This document shows positions 1-8,102 of a stretch of DNA of 64,000 nucleotides, in pieces; the stretch's first letter is position 1; the number at the start of each line of letters is the position of its first letter. The position numbers were made by a program, and so were the translations under genes. Origin of the DNA: Mesorhizobium xinjiangense (GTDB lineage: Bacteria > Pseudomonadota > Alphaproteobacteria > Rhizobiales > Rhizobiaceae); assembly GCF_009749525.1 (NCBI RefSeq), contig NZ_WOAC01000002.1, positions 310,001 to 374,000 on the forward strand, written 5' to 3'. The notes below the pieces were generated by a model. The model had not been told where the DNA came from. It was given only the letters and a program-made list of their open reading frames with translations, and ran no database searches.

Positions 1-1
1 T

Positions 2-226
2 CCCAAGGACGACCATGTCGAGCATCAGGGTGCCAATGTCTGGGTGGCGCCGGAAGCCGCATTGTTCCTGCTCGGAACGCAGATGGATTTCGAGGTGACG
101 AAGCTCAGGACGGGCTTCACCTTCAACAATCCCAACCAGTCCTCGGCCTGCGGCTGTGGCGAATCGGTGGAATTGAAGCCGGCCGATCTGAAGGCACTGG
201 CCGAAGCGCGCACCGGCGCGCCCTGA
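2..226 (+). CDS. HesB/IscA-family iron-sulfur assembly protein, 5' truncated by the window
   Basis: Only the last 74 codons are present, and the reading frame is open to the left edge. The visible part contains the A-type Fe-S carrier C-terminus: a F-N-N-P-N segment followed by S-A-C-G-C-G-E-S, whose paired cysteines are two of the three cluster ligands of the family. The third cysteine would lie upstream of the window. Proteins of this family accept or deliver Fe-S clusters to apo-enzymes in the cytoplasm. The short tail after the CGC motif (about 25 residues) is slightly longer than in minimal IscA. Whether this is an ErpA, SufA or IscA type cannot be decided from the fragment. Confidence 0.85.
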   Translation, partial: PKDDHVEHQGANVWVAPEAALFLLGTQMDFEVTKLRTGFTFNNPNQSSACGCGESVELKPADLKALAEARTGAP

Positions 227-352
227 ACGGCCGAATCCAGCCTCTCACCCTGAGCTTGTCGAAGGGCGAGGGCGCGGTGTCCCGCGACGTGCCGATGCTA
301 TCGGCTCACCTTTTCACGGAATCGGTTCGCCGATCTAACATTTTGATTCGAC

Positions 353-396
353 GCAATTCCGGACGGAGAACCGGATTCCACTTCTCCTGGAATTGC
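353..396. repeat. intergenic palindromic element
   Basis: An imperfect hairpin between two genes: outer arms GCAATTCC (353-360) and GGAATTGC (389-396), inner arms GGAGAA (365-370) and TTCTCC (382-387). Short palindromes of this style are common between genes in Rhizobiales genomes. It lies just downstream of the minus-strand GFA gene stop and may act as a 3' stabiliser or terminator for both converging genes; that role is inferred. Confidence 0.55.
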
Positions 397-397
397 T

Positions 398-895
398 TTA
401 GTCCACCCATAACCCGCGCTTCTTGTGCCAATCGGCGATCGATTCGGCCGGGTAGAGATCGAAACTCTGGTCGTTCTCCGCGATATCGGGCTCGACCCAC
501 GACGCCTTGTATTTGAGCATCAGGTGGACACGCTCCGGCGCCTTCGGCAGGTCGCTGTCGATCGCCGAGGCGAAGGGGTGGACGAGATCGGGCCAGGTCG
601 GATCAAAGAGCCATAGCGCCGAGCCGCATTGCCGGCAGAAGCGCCGCTCGCCCGTCGACAATTCGCATTGCGGCCGTTCCTCGTCCTCGATCCTGGCGCG
701 ATAGAGCCCAAGATGCTCTTCGCCCTCGATCTTGAGCGTGGCGGCATCGGCGGCCAGGTTGATCGCATATCCGCCGCCGCCCTGCTGCTTGCGGCAGATC
801 GAGCAGTAGCAGAGCTGATAAGGCACCGGCGTGTGGCTGTCGGCCTCGAAGCGCACGGCGTGGCAATGGCAGGAGCCTTTCAGCAGCATCGGCAT
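398..895 (-). CDS. GFA / CENP-V family zinc-binding protein
   Basis: A 165-residue protein of the glutathione-dependent formaldehyde-activating (GFA) fold. Zinc ligands are visible as G-S-C-H-C near the N-terminus, C-Y-C-S-I-C about residues 27-32 and F-C-R-Q-C-G about residue 85, the usual structural and catalytic zinc sites. The start at 895 was chosen because an AAGGAGA ribosome-binding site precedes it; an open frame extends further upstream without such a site. The founding member was described as acting on S-hydroxymethyl-glutathione, but most family members have no proven substrate, so the reaction here is unknown. It stands alone, convergent to the Fe-S gene and downstream of the helicase. 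Confidence 0.85.
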   Translation of the reverse strand: MPMLLKGSCHCHAVRFEADSHTPVPYQLCYCSICRKQQGGGGYAINLAADAATLKIEGEEHLGLYRARIEDEERPQCELSTGERRFCRQCGSALWLFDPTWPDLVHPFASAIDSDLPKAPERVHLMLKYKASWVEPDIAENDQSFDLYPAESIADWHKKRGLWVD

Positions 896-1069
896 GGGAC
901 ATCTCCTTGCACCTGTATGGGGCTCCAACGAGACCATTGCCTGGCGGGACGGGCAAGGTCCGTCTCGTGGCGCGGCATGCCGCTGCTGACAATTTCAATC
1001 AGATGCTCGTCTCGAGATGCCGCGCTGCGGCAGGTGGCCAGATGCCACCGTCGACACTGGAAACAGGCC

Positions 1070-2581
1070 TCAGACCTTGGCCGAAACCTTCATGAAGGCC
1101 GGGACATCCTCGCCGAAGCCGATCGTGCCGTCATCGAGGTTGTCGTCGCGTTTGCGGCGTTCCCGCTTGGGCTCCTGTGGACCGTCCTGCTGCTTGCCCC
1201 GGCGGTTCGAATTGTCCGCCTTGATGGCCTCGCGGTGATCGGACTTCGTCTTCTTCGGCGCCGTCTTTTCAGCCGTCTCAGGTGCATCGGTGGCTTCAGT
1301 TGAGGCCGGCTCGGACGTCTTCCCGCGCGGTGCGCGCTTGGTCTTGGCCGTTTCCTTGCCGCTGCGCCCGCGTCCGCGACGCGGCGCCTCGTCATCCTCG
1401 GAGGGCGGGGGCAATGCGGAGAGGTCGCCGTCGAGCCACTCGATCGTCTGACTGGTCAGCTTCTCGATCGCGTCGACATATTTCTTGTCGGCGCGGGTGA
1501 CGATGGTAAAGGCCTTGCCGCTGCGCCCGGCGCGGCCGGTGCGGCCGATGCGGTGCACATAATCCTCGGCATGGATCGGCACGTCGAAATTGAAGATATG
1601 GCTGACGTCGGGGATGTCGAGGCCGCGCGCAGCGACATCCGACGCCACCAGGAGCTTCAGCTTGCCGTTGCGGAAATTCTCCAGCATCGCCATGCGCGCG
1701 CGCTGGTCCATGTCGCCGTGCAGGGCACCGGCGTCGAATTCGTGCCGCGTCAACGAGCGGAACAGTTCGGAGACGTCCACTTTGCGATTGCAGAAGATGA
1801 TGGCGTTCTTAAGCGTCTCGTCTTCAGCCGTGATCAGGTCGCGCAAAACGGCGCGCTTGTCCCAGGCCTTCGATCCGGACTTGACGAGGCGCTGCGTAAT
1901 GTTGGCGCCGGTGGTGGCGGCGCGCGCCACTTCCACCCGCACGGGCGCCTGGAGGAACTGTTGCGTGAGCTTGGTGATCTCCGGCGGCATGGTGGCCGAG
2001 AAGAACAGCGTCTGGCGGGTGAACGGAATGAGTTTGCAGATGCGCTCGATGTCGGGAATGAAGCCCATGTCGAGCATCCGGTCGGCCTCGTCGATGACGA
2101 GGATCTCAACCCCGGTCAAAAGCAGCTTGCCGCGCTCGAAATGGTCGAGCATGCGCCCCGGCGTGGCGATCAGCACGTCCGCACCGCGTTCCAGCTTGCG
2201 CTCCTGTTCGTCGAACGACACGCCGCCGATGAGGAGCGCGATGTTGAGGCGATGGTTCTTGCCGTATTTGACGAAATTCTCTTCAACCTGGGCGGCGAGC
2301 TCGCGCGTCGGCTCCAGGATCAGGGTGCGCGGCATGCGCGCCCGCGCGCGGCCCTTTTCCAGCCGCGTGATCATCGGCAGCACGAAGGCCGCCGTCTTGC
2401 CGGTTCCCGTCTGGGCGATGCCCAGCACGTCCTTGCCGGCGAGCGCATGCGGTATGGCGCCGGCCTGGATGGGCGTCGGCTCGACATAGCCTGCGTCGGT
2501 GACAGCGGATAGAACCTTGGGCGAAAGGCCAAGGTCGGAAAATTTGATCGTTTCCTGAGCGTTCTGGGCGTCGGAGGACAA
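1070..2581 (-). CDS. DEAD-box ATP-dependent RNA helicase (RhlE-like)
   Basis: A 503-residue superfamily 2 RNA helicase. In order one sees the Q motif (around residue 35, P-T-P-I-Q), motif I A-Q-T-G-T-G-K-T, motif Ia P-T-R-E-L, T-P-G-R, the DEAD box as V-I-D-E-A-D, motif III S-A-T, and motif VI H-R-I-G-R-T-G-R-A-G-R. After about residue 390 the protein becomes a basic, low-complexity tail rich in Lys, Arg, Pro and Ala, typical of RhlE-like alphaproteobacterial helicases involved in ribosome assembly and RNA turnover in the cold. The longest frame begins with TTG at 2581; no strong ribosome-binding site is visible there, so the exact start is uncertain. It is monocistronic. Confidence 0.93.
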   Translation of the reverse strand: MSSDAQNAQETIKFSDLGLSPKVLSAVTDAGYVEPTPIQAGAIPHALAGKDVLGIAQTGTGKTAAFVLPMITRLEKGRARARMPRTLILEPTRELAAQVEENFVKYGKNHRLNIALLIGGVSFDEQERKLERGADVLIATPGRMLDHFERGKLLLTGVEILVIDEADRMLDMGFIPDIERICKLIPFTRQTLFFSATMPPEITKLTQQFLQAPVRVEVARAATTGANITQRLVKSGSKAWDKRAVLRDLITAEDETLKNAIIFCNRKVDVSELFRSLTRHEFDAGALHGDMDQRARMAMLENFRNGKLKLLVASDVAARGLDIPDVSHIFNFDVPIHAEDYVHRIGRTGRAGRSGKAFTIVTRADKKYVDAIEKLTSQTIEWLDGDLSALPPPSEDDEAPRRGRGRSGKETAKTKRAPRGKTSEPASTEATDAPETAEKTAPKKTKSDHREAIKADNSNRRGKQQDGPQEPKRERRKRDDNLDDGTIGFGEDVPAFMKVSAKV

Positions 2582-2745
2582 GTGCTTTGGCTGACTTTGC
2601 TGTTGATCTTGCCGCGTTCATGCGGTCGCGGTGCCGTTAGCGGCAACGATGCCGCATGGCGATATGACGATGCGGCCGATTTGTCAACCGATAGGCGCAA
2701 AATGGGGCAGGAGTGTCTTGCCGCCCGGTTGGATTGCGGTTCCTG

Positions 2746-2857
2746 GAACATGTCCCGCTCAAATGGAATCGTGTGAGCGAAAGGTACATGTTCCAGCATA
2801 TTGATCTGGCGCGCATGTCTTCGCTTCAAACGGTTCCGTTGAAGCAAACGCGCGCTA
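2746..2857. repeat. dispersed palindromic repeat, copy 1
   Basis: About 112 bp that recur near the other end of the window at 63771-63883 with few differences. The first half is a nested palindrome (GAACATGT ... ACATGTTC around CGCTCAAA ... TGAGCG), and the second half has the GCTTCAAACGG / CCGTTGAAGC palindrome. The right boundary ends in GCGCGCTA, whose last three bases are the complement of the nadK stop codon. It fits the small non-autonomous palindromic repeat families of Rhizobiales chromosomes. Confidence 0.75.
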
Positions 2858-3628
2858 ATTGGGAAACTGCTCGGTGAGGATCCTCTCCTCCCAGGGATGG
2901 CTGGCGTCGAAGAGGATGGTCGCGGTCTTGTCGCGCGATTCGCGGATGCGCACCGAAACGACCGACTTGACCTCCGTGTGATCGGCCACGGCGTTGACCG
3001 GCCGCTTGTCTGGTTCAAGCACCTCGATGTCGACGACCGAGCGGTTGGGCAGCAGGGCTCCATGCCAGCGCCGCGGACGAAACGGGCTCACCGGCGTGAG
3101 CGCCAGAAGCGGCGCGTCGAGAGGCAGGATCGGTCCCTGGGCCGACAGGTTGTAGGCGGTCGACCCGGCGGGCGTGGCGACCATCACGCCATCGCAGATC
3201 AACTCCCTCAGCCGCACATGGCCGTCTATGGATATCCTCAGCCGCGCCGCCTGGTAGGATTGGCGCAGCAGCGACACCTCGTTGATGGCCAGCGCGTCGG
3301 TCTCGCGCCCGTCGGCCGTCTGGGCATGCATGCGCAGCGGCCGGATGGTTTCGCCGATCGCCGCGCCGATCCGCTGGCGCAGGCCGTCCTCGCGATACTC
3401 GTTCATCAGGAAGCCGACAGTGCCGCGATTCATGCCGTAGATGCGCCGGCCCGAATTCATCACCTGGTGCAGCGTCTGCAACATGAACCCGTCGCCGCCG
3501 AGCGCGACGACGACATCCGCGTCCTCGAAGCGCTCCTGGCCATAGAGGGTCGCCAACCGCTGCGCCGCCTCTTGTGCATCGGGCGTGTCGGCCGAAACGA
3601 AGGTGAGCGTTGGCGCTTGGCTGTTCAT
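2855..3628 (-). CDS. nadK: NAD kinase
   Basis: A 257-residue cytoplasmic enzyme that phosphorylates NAD to NADP with ATP. The signature G-G-D-G-F-M-L (about residue 45) is the nucleotide-binding GGDG motif, followed by the N-E motif (I-N-E-V-S-L) and the conserved [14 protein letters not shown] glycine-rich segment. The start at 3628 gives a protein of normal length; the frame is open further upstream but that part is not family-like. Its stop codon lies exactly at the edge of the palindromic repeat to its left. It diverges from the tRNA-Thr gene. Confidence 0.93.
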   Translation of the reverse strand: MNSQAPTLTFVSADTPDAQEAAQRLATLYGQERFEDADVVVALGGDGFMLQTLHQVMNSGRRIYGMNRGTVGFLMNEYREDGLRQRIGAAIGETIRPLRMHAQTADGRETDALAINEVSLLRQSYQAARLRISIDGHVRLRELICDGVMVATPAGSTAYNLSAQGPILPLDAPLLALTPVSPFRPRRWHGALLPNRSVVDIEVLEPDKRPVNAVADHTEVKSVVSVRIRESRDKTATILFDASHPWEERILTEQFPN

Positions 3629-3770
3629 CCTGGCGTCCGGCCGGTCCGATTTCGCGTTGACGGGCCGTGGGTTAGCACGCTGGGCGAGGCATGCAAAGAG
3701 TGTTGGTCGCACCGATCGGGGAGGCGAAACCCCTTTACTGCGGCGCCAATTGTGATAACGGAACGCGCGT

Positions 3771-3846
3771 GCCCTTGTAGCTCAGCTGGTAGAGCAGCGG
3801 TTTTGTAAACCGAAGGTCGGCGGTTCGATCCCGTCCGGGGGCACCA
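3771..3846 (+). tRNA. tRNA-Thr (anticodon TGT)
   Basis: A 76-nt cloverleaf with encoded CCA. Acceptor arms GCCCTTG and CGGGGGC pair with two G-T pairs, the D-stem is GCTC/GAGC, the anticodon loop is TTTGTAA (anticodon TGT, reading ACA) and the T-loop is TTCGATC. Its last 16 bases belong to the 17-bp prophage attachment core, so the functional tRNA is kept intact after integration. Confidence 0.95.
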
Positions 3847-3847
3847 T
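3831..3847 (+). repeat. attL core, 17 bp
   Basis: CCGTCCGGGGGCACCAT, covering the tRNA-Thr T-arm 3' strand, acceptor strand and CCA end plus one base. It is identical to 45919-45935; flanking bases differ on both sides. Confidence 0.95.
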
Positions 3848-3848
3848 G

Positions 3849-3858
3849 CTGCCACACC
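3849..3858 (-). promoter_or_regulatory. candidate integrase arm-type site 1
   Basis: CTGCCACACC, the complement of GGTGTGGCAG, begins two bases after the attL core. Identical decamers occur at 3932-3941 and 45823-45832, all close to an att core, which is the layout of tyrosine-integrase arm sites. Confidence 0.55.
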
Positions 3859-3866
3859 GGCAGAGT

Positions 3867-5129
3867 TTACCCGTTGATTTTGCGTACCTTTTTCTCGTCA
3901 TCATCGTCGCGGGACGCCACCGCCGCCGCAGGGTGTGGCAGAATGTTCCCGATTTCACCCCAATCGATACGAGCGACGGCCTGTCTGGCCAGCTTCGCCT
4001 GGCGCTTTTTGCGCGTGTAGATCTTCGATGTCTTGCCGTCGCGCCAGCCGAAGAAGCCGTCGAGCATCGAATCCGTCGCCTCGCTCTCGGCGAGGTTGGT
4101 CGCCAGACCCTTGCGGACGCTGTGTGCCGAGCAGTGCTTGAGGCCGGCCTGGTCGAACCATTCCGAAATCCGATTGCCGAGCCCCTTGGTGGTGTAGGGC
4201 TTGCCGAACTCGGTCAGCATGTAGTTCATGCCCTTGACCGGGTGCATGGCGAGCACGGCGTCGAGGACCGGGTGAATTGGTATCTCCAGTGTCACCGGCG
4301 TTCGGTTGCGGTTCTTGAACAGACGCAGCACGAACTTGTCGCCCCGGCGATGCTGCGGCCCGATCTGCCGCAGATCGGACAGGCGGATGCCGGTGTACAT
4401 CAACAGCACCACAGCGAAGACGGCTTTCGATCCGACGCCGTGATGGCGAACATACTGCTCGAGCTCGCTGTCGATGATCGTGTGGAAGCCATCCGTCGGC
4501 TTGCGGAAGGACTTCACGAGCTTGGCCGTGTTCTGCGGAACGATCTTTTCCGCCTTGCCGTCACGGCCCGGCTGTGTGGTCTCGAAGATCTGGCGCAGCG
4601 TCTTCATCCGCTCGTCGGCGGCAAAGGGCGTTGCGGCCTTGCGATCGCGCAGCACGGTGATGTTGGCCACGTCGAGCGCTGGCAGAGGCATGCCGGCGAA
4701 GATCCTGCCGTCGGGCTTCTTCGGGTCTACCGGCTCGCGCAGCATCGATTCGATGATCCTCTTGCGCTTGTACTGCGTTGTCGGGTCGAGCTCGGTGAAG
4801 ATCGCGCATTGCTGGTAGGCATGGCACAGCCAGCGGAAGGTGTTCGGCCTGGGCGGGCCTTTCATGTCGTCGTGGTGCTGATCCTCGCCCGCGCCGCCTT
4901 CCTCGAGCTTCGCACGTTCGGCCCAGTAGGCCTTCATGAAGGCCTCCGAATCCTTGTCGTCAGGCAGGCGGCAGACGCGCCGGCCGTCAACGCGGAAATA
5001 CCACCGCACGGTGCCGTGGCGCGAAACGTTCCGCTCGACATATTTGAGATCGATCGTGGCCAACTCGATCACGCCGACGCCCTCCATCCGGACAGATCGG
5101 CGCCCTTCCTTTCCGCTTCGGTCGGCCAT
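3867..5129 (-). CDS. int: tyrosine-type phage integrase
   Basis: A 420-residue site-specific recombinase that would join phage and host DNA at the tRNA-Thr 3' end. The catalytic domain shows Arg249 in T-G-I-R-L-S-D, Lys272 (probable beta-hairpin lysine), His336 and Arg339 in A-H-S-V-R-K, Trp362 at the His/Trp position and the nucleophile Tyr371 in K-I-Y-T-R-K. Residues about 90-190 form the core-binding domain and the N-terminus the arm-binding part. An internal Met at residue 15 (start 5087) is an alternative that shortens the overlap with the HTH gene upstream. It is the last gene of the leftward operon and ends 20 bp from attL. Confidence 0.95.
   Translation of the reverse strand: MADRSGKEGRRSVRMEGVGVIELATIDLKYVERNVSRHGTVRWYFRVDGRRVCRLPDDKDSEAFMKAYWAERAKLEEGGAGEDQHHDDMKGPPRPNTFRWLCHAYQQCAIFTELDPTTQYKRKRIIESMLREPVDPKKPDGRIFAGMPLPALDVANITVLRDRKAATPFAADERMKTLRQIFETTQPGRDGKAEKIVPQNTAKLVKSFRKPTDGFHTIIDSELEQYVRHHGVGSKAVFAVVLLMYTGIRLSDLRQIGPQHRRGDKFVLRLFKNRNRTPVTLEIPIHPVLDAVLAMHPVKGMNYMLTEFGKPYTTKGLGNRISEWFDQAGLKHCSAHSVRKGLATNLAESEATDSMLDGFFGWRDGKTSKIYTRKKRQAKLARQAVARIDWGEIGNILPHPAAAVASRDDDDEKKVRKING
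3932..3941 (+). promoter_or_regulatory. candidate integrase arm-type site 2
   Basis: GGTGTGGCAG, exact copy of the decamer beside attL and of the one beside attR. It lies inside the 3' end of the integrase gene. Confidence 0.5.
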
Positions 5130-5323
5130 TCCATCATGGCCGCCTCGATCTCGGACAATAGCCAGATTTTCCGGCGGTTCCAGAGCCGAGGGTGCGGAAG
5201 GCTGCCGTCGGCAACCATGGCGTCGACGGTGTTAGGGCTGACGCCCAGGGAAAGGGCAACTTCCATCCGGTTCAGGCCGACACGTGGGACGGGCCTGGAG
5301 AGGTGTCGAGCAGGGTCGCTCAC
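5069..5323 (-). CDS. excisionase-like HTH protein
   Basis: An 84-residue small DNA-binding protein with an AlpA/MerR-type winged helix: residues about 16-55 read as a helix-turn-helix (L-N-R-M-E-V-A-L-S-L-G-V-S-P-N-T-V-D) followed by a wing with the R-K-I-W motif. Its place directly upstream of the integrase and overlapping it is that of an Xis or recombination directionality factor, which would bind the att arms and steer the integrase toward excision. It overlaps the ASCH gene by 4 bp (ATGA). A small regulator of the operon is the other possibility. Confidence 0.75.
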   Translation of the reverse strand: MSDPARHLSRPVPRVGLNRMEVALSLGVSPNTVDAMVADGSLPHPRLWNRRKIWLLSEIEAAMMEWPTEAERKGADLSGWRASA

Positions 5324-5775
5324 AGCAGACTCCCGTCATCAGTATGGCCTGGCTCCGGCACTTCCATGATTCTCTTGCGCCACTCGAAGAAGCCGAGGGC
5401 GCCCTTCACCGGAATGAAAGGGATGGGCCGGGCATTCGCCAGGACGAAGCCATGAGGGCCGACGAACCAGTCGTCATCGGATCCGTCAATGCAATCGACG
5501 AGCTCGGCCACACCGACGATGCCGCCGGTGGCGATCGGAACGCCGTAGCATGCGGGATAGTCGATCCCAAGCAGCGTGCGCTCGCCGGTGACCGGATGAA
5601 CCCCGGCCGTCACCCAATTATGAGCGCCGGTGTCGATCTTCCGCCCGGCGTGGATGGCGACGGGGCCGCGATAGCGTGTCGGCCAGCTGCGGTTTTCGAC
5701 CGATTTGAAGCCGTTGCAGATCAGCCATGCCCATGGCTGCATGATCGACAGGGCGAGTTTGGGAAGTTCGCTCAT
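5320..5775 (-). CDS. ASCH-domain protein
   Basis: A 151-residue protein with an ASCH (ASC-1 homology) fold, a PUA-like RNA- or nucleotide-binding barrel. The N-terminal L-S-I-M-Q-P-W-A-W segment, then K-S-V-E-N-R-S-W and Y-R-G-P-V-A-I-H-A-G-R, are the classic ASCH blocks, and the C-terminal G-A-L-G-F-F-E-W closes the barrel. Phages often carry such proteins; characterised relatives bind nucleic acid and a few are amidohydrolases on modified cytidine, but the substrate here is unknown. Translational coupling by ATGA overlaps on both sides puts it in the leftward early operon. Confidence 0.85.
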   Translation of the reverse strand: MSELPKLALSIMQPWAWLICNGFKSVENRSWPTRYRGPVAIHAGRKIDTGAHNWVTAGVHPVTGERTLLGIDYPACYGVPIATGGIVGVAELVDCIDGSDDDWFVGPHGFVLANARPIPFIPVKGALGFFEWRKRIMEVPEPGHTDDGSLL

Positions 5776-6020
5776 TCCGGCACCTCGCCGACTTCCACCA
5801 TCACGGGTGGGTGGCCCGTGCCGATAATGCGCAGGATGATCGGGGCGCCGTTGTTTATCGCCTCGATCTCGGCCGGCGTGGGCAGCCAGGCCGTTTCCAT
5901 GGCCGGCGTGCCCGTGCCGTTGACGGCCTCGGTTATGATCACGTCACGGACCGGCAGGCCGAGATATCCTTGGCTCTTGCCGAGCACGCGCGTGCAGCCC
6001 TGTATGCGTCCAATCTGCAT
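5772..6020 (-). CDS. small phage protein of unknown function
   Basis: An 82-residue acidic protein. The start at 6020 (M-Q-I-G-R-I-Q) was chosen because the longer open frame upstream has shadow-like Arg/Ser-rich composition and would run over the neighbouring gene. Visible features are a central L-P-T-P-A-E-I-E-A-I-N stretch followed by G-A-P-I-I-L-R-I-I-G, resembling a small beta-rich accessory protein; no catalytic motif is seen. Overlaps the ASCH gene by 4 bp. I do not recognise a function. Confidence 0.7.
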   Translation of the reverse strand: MQIGRIQGCTRVLGKSQGYLGLPVRDVIITEAVNGTGTPAMETAWLPTPAEIEAINNGAPIILRIIGTGHPPVMVEVGEVPE

Positions 6021-6024
6021 CAGA

Positions 6025-6249
6025 TTAGCCTCCCTTGGCCGCCGCGAAGGCCGGGCAGCCGGCGCAGTCGCGGGCCGGCTCGATCGCCAGGCCGGGGCCG
6101 ATCTGGCGCAGGAGCCAACGCGGTGCGTTGCGGAATCGCTCCGGGTGCTGGTCGGGCCAGTCGCATAGATGGACCGTCGCGGGAGTCTCGATGCCGCTCG
6201 ACGAGATGGCATAGGCCTCGTCCGATCGTGAGAGGTATTTGCAGCGCAT
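6025..6249 (-). CDS. small cysteine-containing phage protein
   Basis: A 74-residue protein with the start at 6249, which overlaps the stop of the upstream gene by one base (TGATG). It has an N-terminal M-R-C-K-Y-L, a mid-protein H-L-C-D-W and a C-terminal D-C-A-G-C-P pair. The pattern could bind one zinc ion or a metal cluster, but the spacing does not match a named finger. The W-L-L-R-Q-I region is probably helical. The function is unknown; the position says leftward early operon. Confidence 0.65.
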   Translation of the reverse strand: MRCKYLSRSDEAYAISSSGIETPATVHLCDWPDQHPERFRNAPRWLLRQIGPGLAIEPARDCAGCPAFAAAKGG

Positions 6250-6524
6250 CAGAACATCCCCTCGCGATCGCCCGCGCGGCAGTCGGGGCAGGTGTGGCTG
6301 TATGGCTGGCGCTCGGCCTTGCCGGCTATCCTGCGGGCGGTGCCGAAGAGGTCCGACGTGTCGTCGTCGCGCTCGAGATTGTCCGTGACCTTGCGGATCG
6401 ACCAGCCCGCCGTCTTCGCGTCGGCGATCATCACCGCGAAATCCTCGTCGGCATAGGTGTTGGGATAGCTCGACGGACAGGTATCGCAGCAAATCTGGTT
6501 CTTGCCTTCCTCACGCACAATCAC
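6249..6524 (-). CDS. small zinc-ribbon-like phage protein
   Basis: A 91-residue protein started at a GTG (6524), chosen for the GGAGG ribosome-binding site just upstream. It holds an N-terminal C-C-D-T-C-P cysteine group and a C-terminal H-T-C-P-D-C-R pair, which together can form a four-cysteine zinc ribbon bracketing a helical middle (A-V-M-I-A-D-A-K-T-A-G-W). Zinc ribbons of this kind are frequent in early phage genes and usually bind nucleic acid or protein partners. No enzymatic motif is visible. Confidence 0.7.
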   Translation of the reverse strand: MIVREEGKNQICCDTCPSSYPNTYADEDFAVMIADAKTAGWSIRKVTDNLERDDDTSDLFGTARRIAGKAERQPYSHTCPDCRAGDREGMF

Positions 6525-6796
6525 GGGCGCCCCTCCTTTCCGAACAGTTCGGCGTCGAGGCGGCCGGCATGCATGACGTCGGGCATCCATGCGGGCTGGC
6601 CGGACATGTCCTGCCGGCCGATCGCCATCTCGATATCGAGGATGAGGGTGAGCGTTTCGGCGACGCGGTCCGCCGTCGCGCGATCGGACGTGCCCGGCCG
6701 CGGGCCGTCCTTGTCCATCACCCAGCCGCATTCGATATCGCTGGCAAGCGAATCGACGAACTGAGCATGGGCGCGTGCGAGCAGGGTATCCTTCAT
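6521..6796 (-). CDS. small phage protein of unknown function
   Basis: A 91-residue, mostly helical, acidic protein. The start at 6796 follows from the 4-bp ATGA overlap with the Gp37/Gp68-type gene upstream; the longer open frame is composition-poor. The sequence (R-A-T-A-D-R-V-A-E-T-L-T-L-I-L-D-I-E-M) suggests a helical bundle. No cysteines in ribbon spacing and no catalytic pattern are seen. The function is unknown; it is co-translated with its neighbours in the leftward operon. Confidence 0.65.
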   Translation of the reverse strand: MKDTLLARAHAQFVDSLASDIECGWVMDKDGPRPGTSDRATADRVAETLTLILDIEMAIGRQDMSGQPAWMPDVMHAGRLDAELFGKEGRP

Positions 6797-7941
6797 CGGG
6801 CTGCCTCCGGCCAATCGTTGTGCTCGCGGCCGTCTAGCGTGCGGCCCGCGGCCTTCTTGCCAACGCGCTGTGCCCATGCGGAGACCTCGAAATACCGGCT
6901 ACGTCTGAGACCTGTGTGCATCGCGCCATCCGGATCCCACATCACGTAATTTCGCGAGGCGAGCTGAGGCGGCACGTGACGAGGTCCCCAGCCGCCATCT
7001 TGCCAGTGCGCAACTCGGCGACCGTCGCCGAAGCCATCGAACACGTCGTTCTGTCCGGGAAGCCAAGCACCCCACTGCTTGAAGAAGAAGGCCGTGCCGG
7101 CTGCGGCGCATTGGTCGCGGATCGAGCGCGCCCAGGCCGGATGCATCGGCCGCGCGCCCGGGCCGCTCTCGCCGCCAACGATGATCCAGTCGAGCTTTTC
7201 GTGGCCGCGAGAGATGGTTCCGGGATGATCGTCGGGAACGTCGTGCCACCAGTTTCCACGAAGCGCGTCGATGAACTTGTGTCCGTTGCAGAAGTCATCA
7301 AACTGGATCGGCCCCAGCAGCGGCTCGGCCGAGACGAAGCGGACGGCGGCCGGCGTGGCCAGCAGGTGCGGAATGCGCTCGTCGGCCTCCTGCTGGCGCT
7401 CGGCCGAGATGCCGAGCCAGACATTGGGAAGGTTCTTGCCGCCCCAGTATGCGAGGGTCTTGCCTTCCGGGATACGGGCCATCTGCCGAGCGCAATGTTC
7501 GATGTAACCCCAGCGGCCGAATCCATCATCGTGGGCAAAATAGTCCCGCATCCGCTCCGCCCGTTTGGTGAGGATCTGGTAGGCGTGCTGCGGAGTGAGC
7601 GCCATGACGGCGAAGACGCGGTCGATCAGCTCGTCCGGCACATCCTCGTGGAAGAGGTCCGACATGGAATTGACGAAGATCGTGCGCGGGCTCTTCCAGC
7701 GCAGCGGCGCCGTCAGGATGCGGTCGGGCGCGGCGGCGATCTTCCCGGTCCAGACCGCGCCAGCCTTCGAGGCCGTCGTCGTGCCGGCATAGTGCGGCGC
7801 GGTACCCATCTTCTCGATGCGCGCCGCCATCTTCATGGCGTAGCAGTTTGTGCAGCCGGGCGAGACGATCGAGCAGCCAGCGACCGGGTTCCAGGTCTCG
7901 CCCTTGGTGCCCGGGCGGTGTGTCCATTCGATCGCGGTCAT
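6793..7941 (-). CDS. phage Gp37/Gp68 (DUF5131) family protein, radical-SAM-like
   Basis: A 382-residue protein beginning M-T-A-I-E-W-T, with W-N-P-V-A-G-C-S-I-V-S-P-G-C-T-N-C-Y-A at about residues 17-35. This C-x6-C-x2-C cysteine triad is what defines the Gp37/Gp68 family and resembles a radical SAM [4Fe-4S] motif, with an F-V-N-S-M-S-D-L-F-H block and I-V-G-G-E-S-G-P-G-A-R-P-M further on. The family is widespread in phages and its reaction is not established. It is the largest gene of the leftward operon and overlaps both neighbours by 4 bp. A role in modifying nucleic acid or protein during infection is only a guess. Confidence 0.88.
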   Translation of the reverse strand: MTAIEWTHRPGTKGETWNPVAGCSIVSPGCTNCYAMKMAARIEKMGTAPHYAGTTTASKAGAVWTGKIAAAPDRILTAPLRWKSPRTIFVNSMSDLFHEDVPDELIDRVFAVMALTPQHAYQILTKRAERMRDYFAHDDGFGRWGYIEHCARQMARIPEGKTLAYWGGKNLPNVWLGISAERQQEADERIPHLLATPAAVRFVSAEPLLGPIQFDDFCNGHKFIDALRGNWWHDVPDDHPGTISRGHEKLDWIIVGGESGPGARPMHPAWARSIRDQCAAAGTAFFFKQWGAWLPGQNDVFDGFGDGRRVAHWQDGGWGPRHVPPQLASRNYVMWDPDGAMHTGLRRSRYFEVSAWAQRVGKKAAGRTLDGREHNDWPEAAR

Positions 7942-8102
7942 TGGTCAGCCTCACGTGGCTGTTCCTCGCCCTCGCTGCGCTCAGCCTGACGCCGGCGCAT
8001 TTCCTCGACATAGCGTTGGACGGGGATGATGCCGGCATCGGCCCATGCGCGAAGCATGGCCGTTTCGACGCCTGCAAGAGTGATCTTCGACGTTGCCGTC
8101 AT
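7938..8102 (-). CDS. very small phage protein of unknown function
   Basis: A 54-residue protein; start 8102 chosen from the 4-bp ATGA overlap with the upstream gene, whereas the open frame upstream of it is Arg/Ser-rich shadow sequence. It has a helical middle (M-L-R-A-W-A-D-A-G-I-I-P-V-Q-R-Y) and a highly charged tail rich in Glu, Arg and Gln. It is too short for a domain call. Its strict coupling with the genes on both sides supports that it is translated. Confidence 0.6.
   Translation of the reverse strand: MTATSKITLAGVETAMLRAWADAGIIPVQRYVEEMRRRQAERSEGEEQPREADQ

Noticed and set aside
1553-2512. Long open frames antisense to the DEAD-box helicase gene
   Set aside because: They are high-GC shadows of the helicase codons, with no family motifs.
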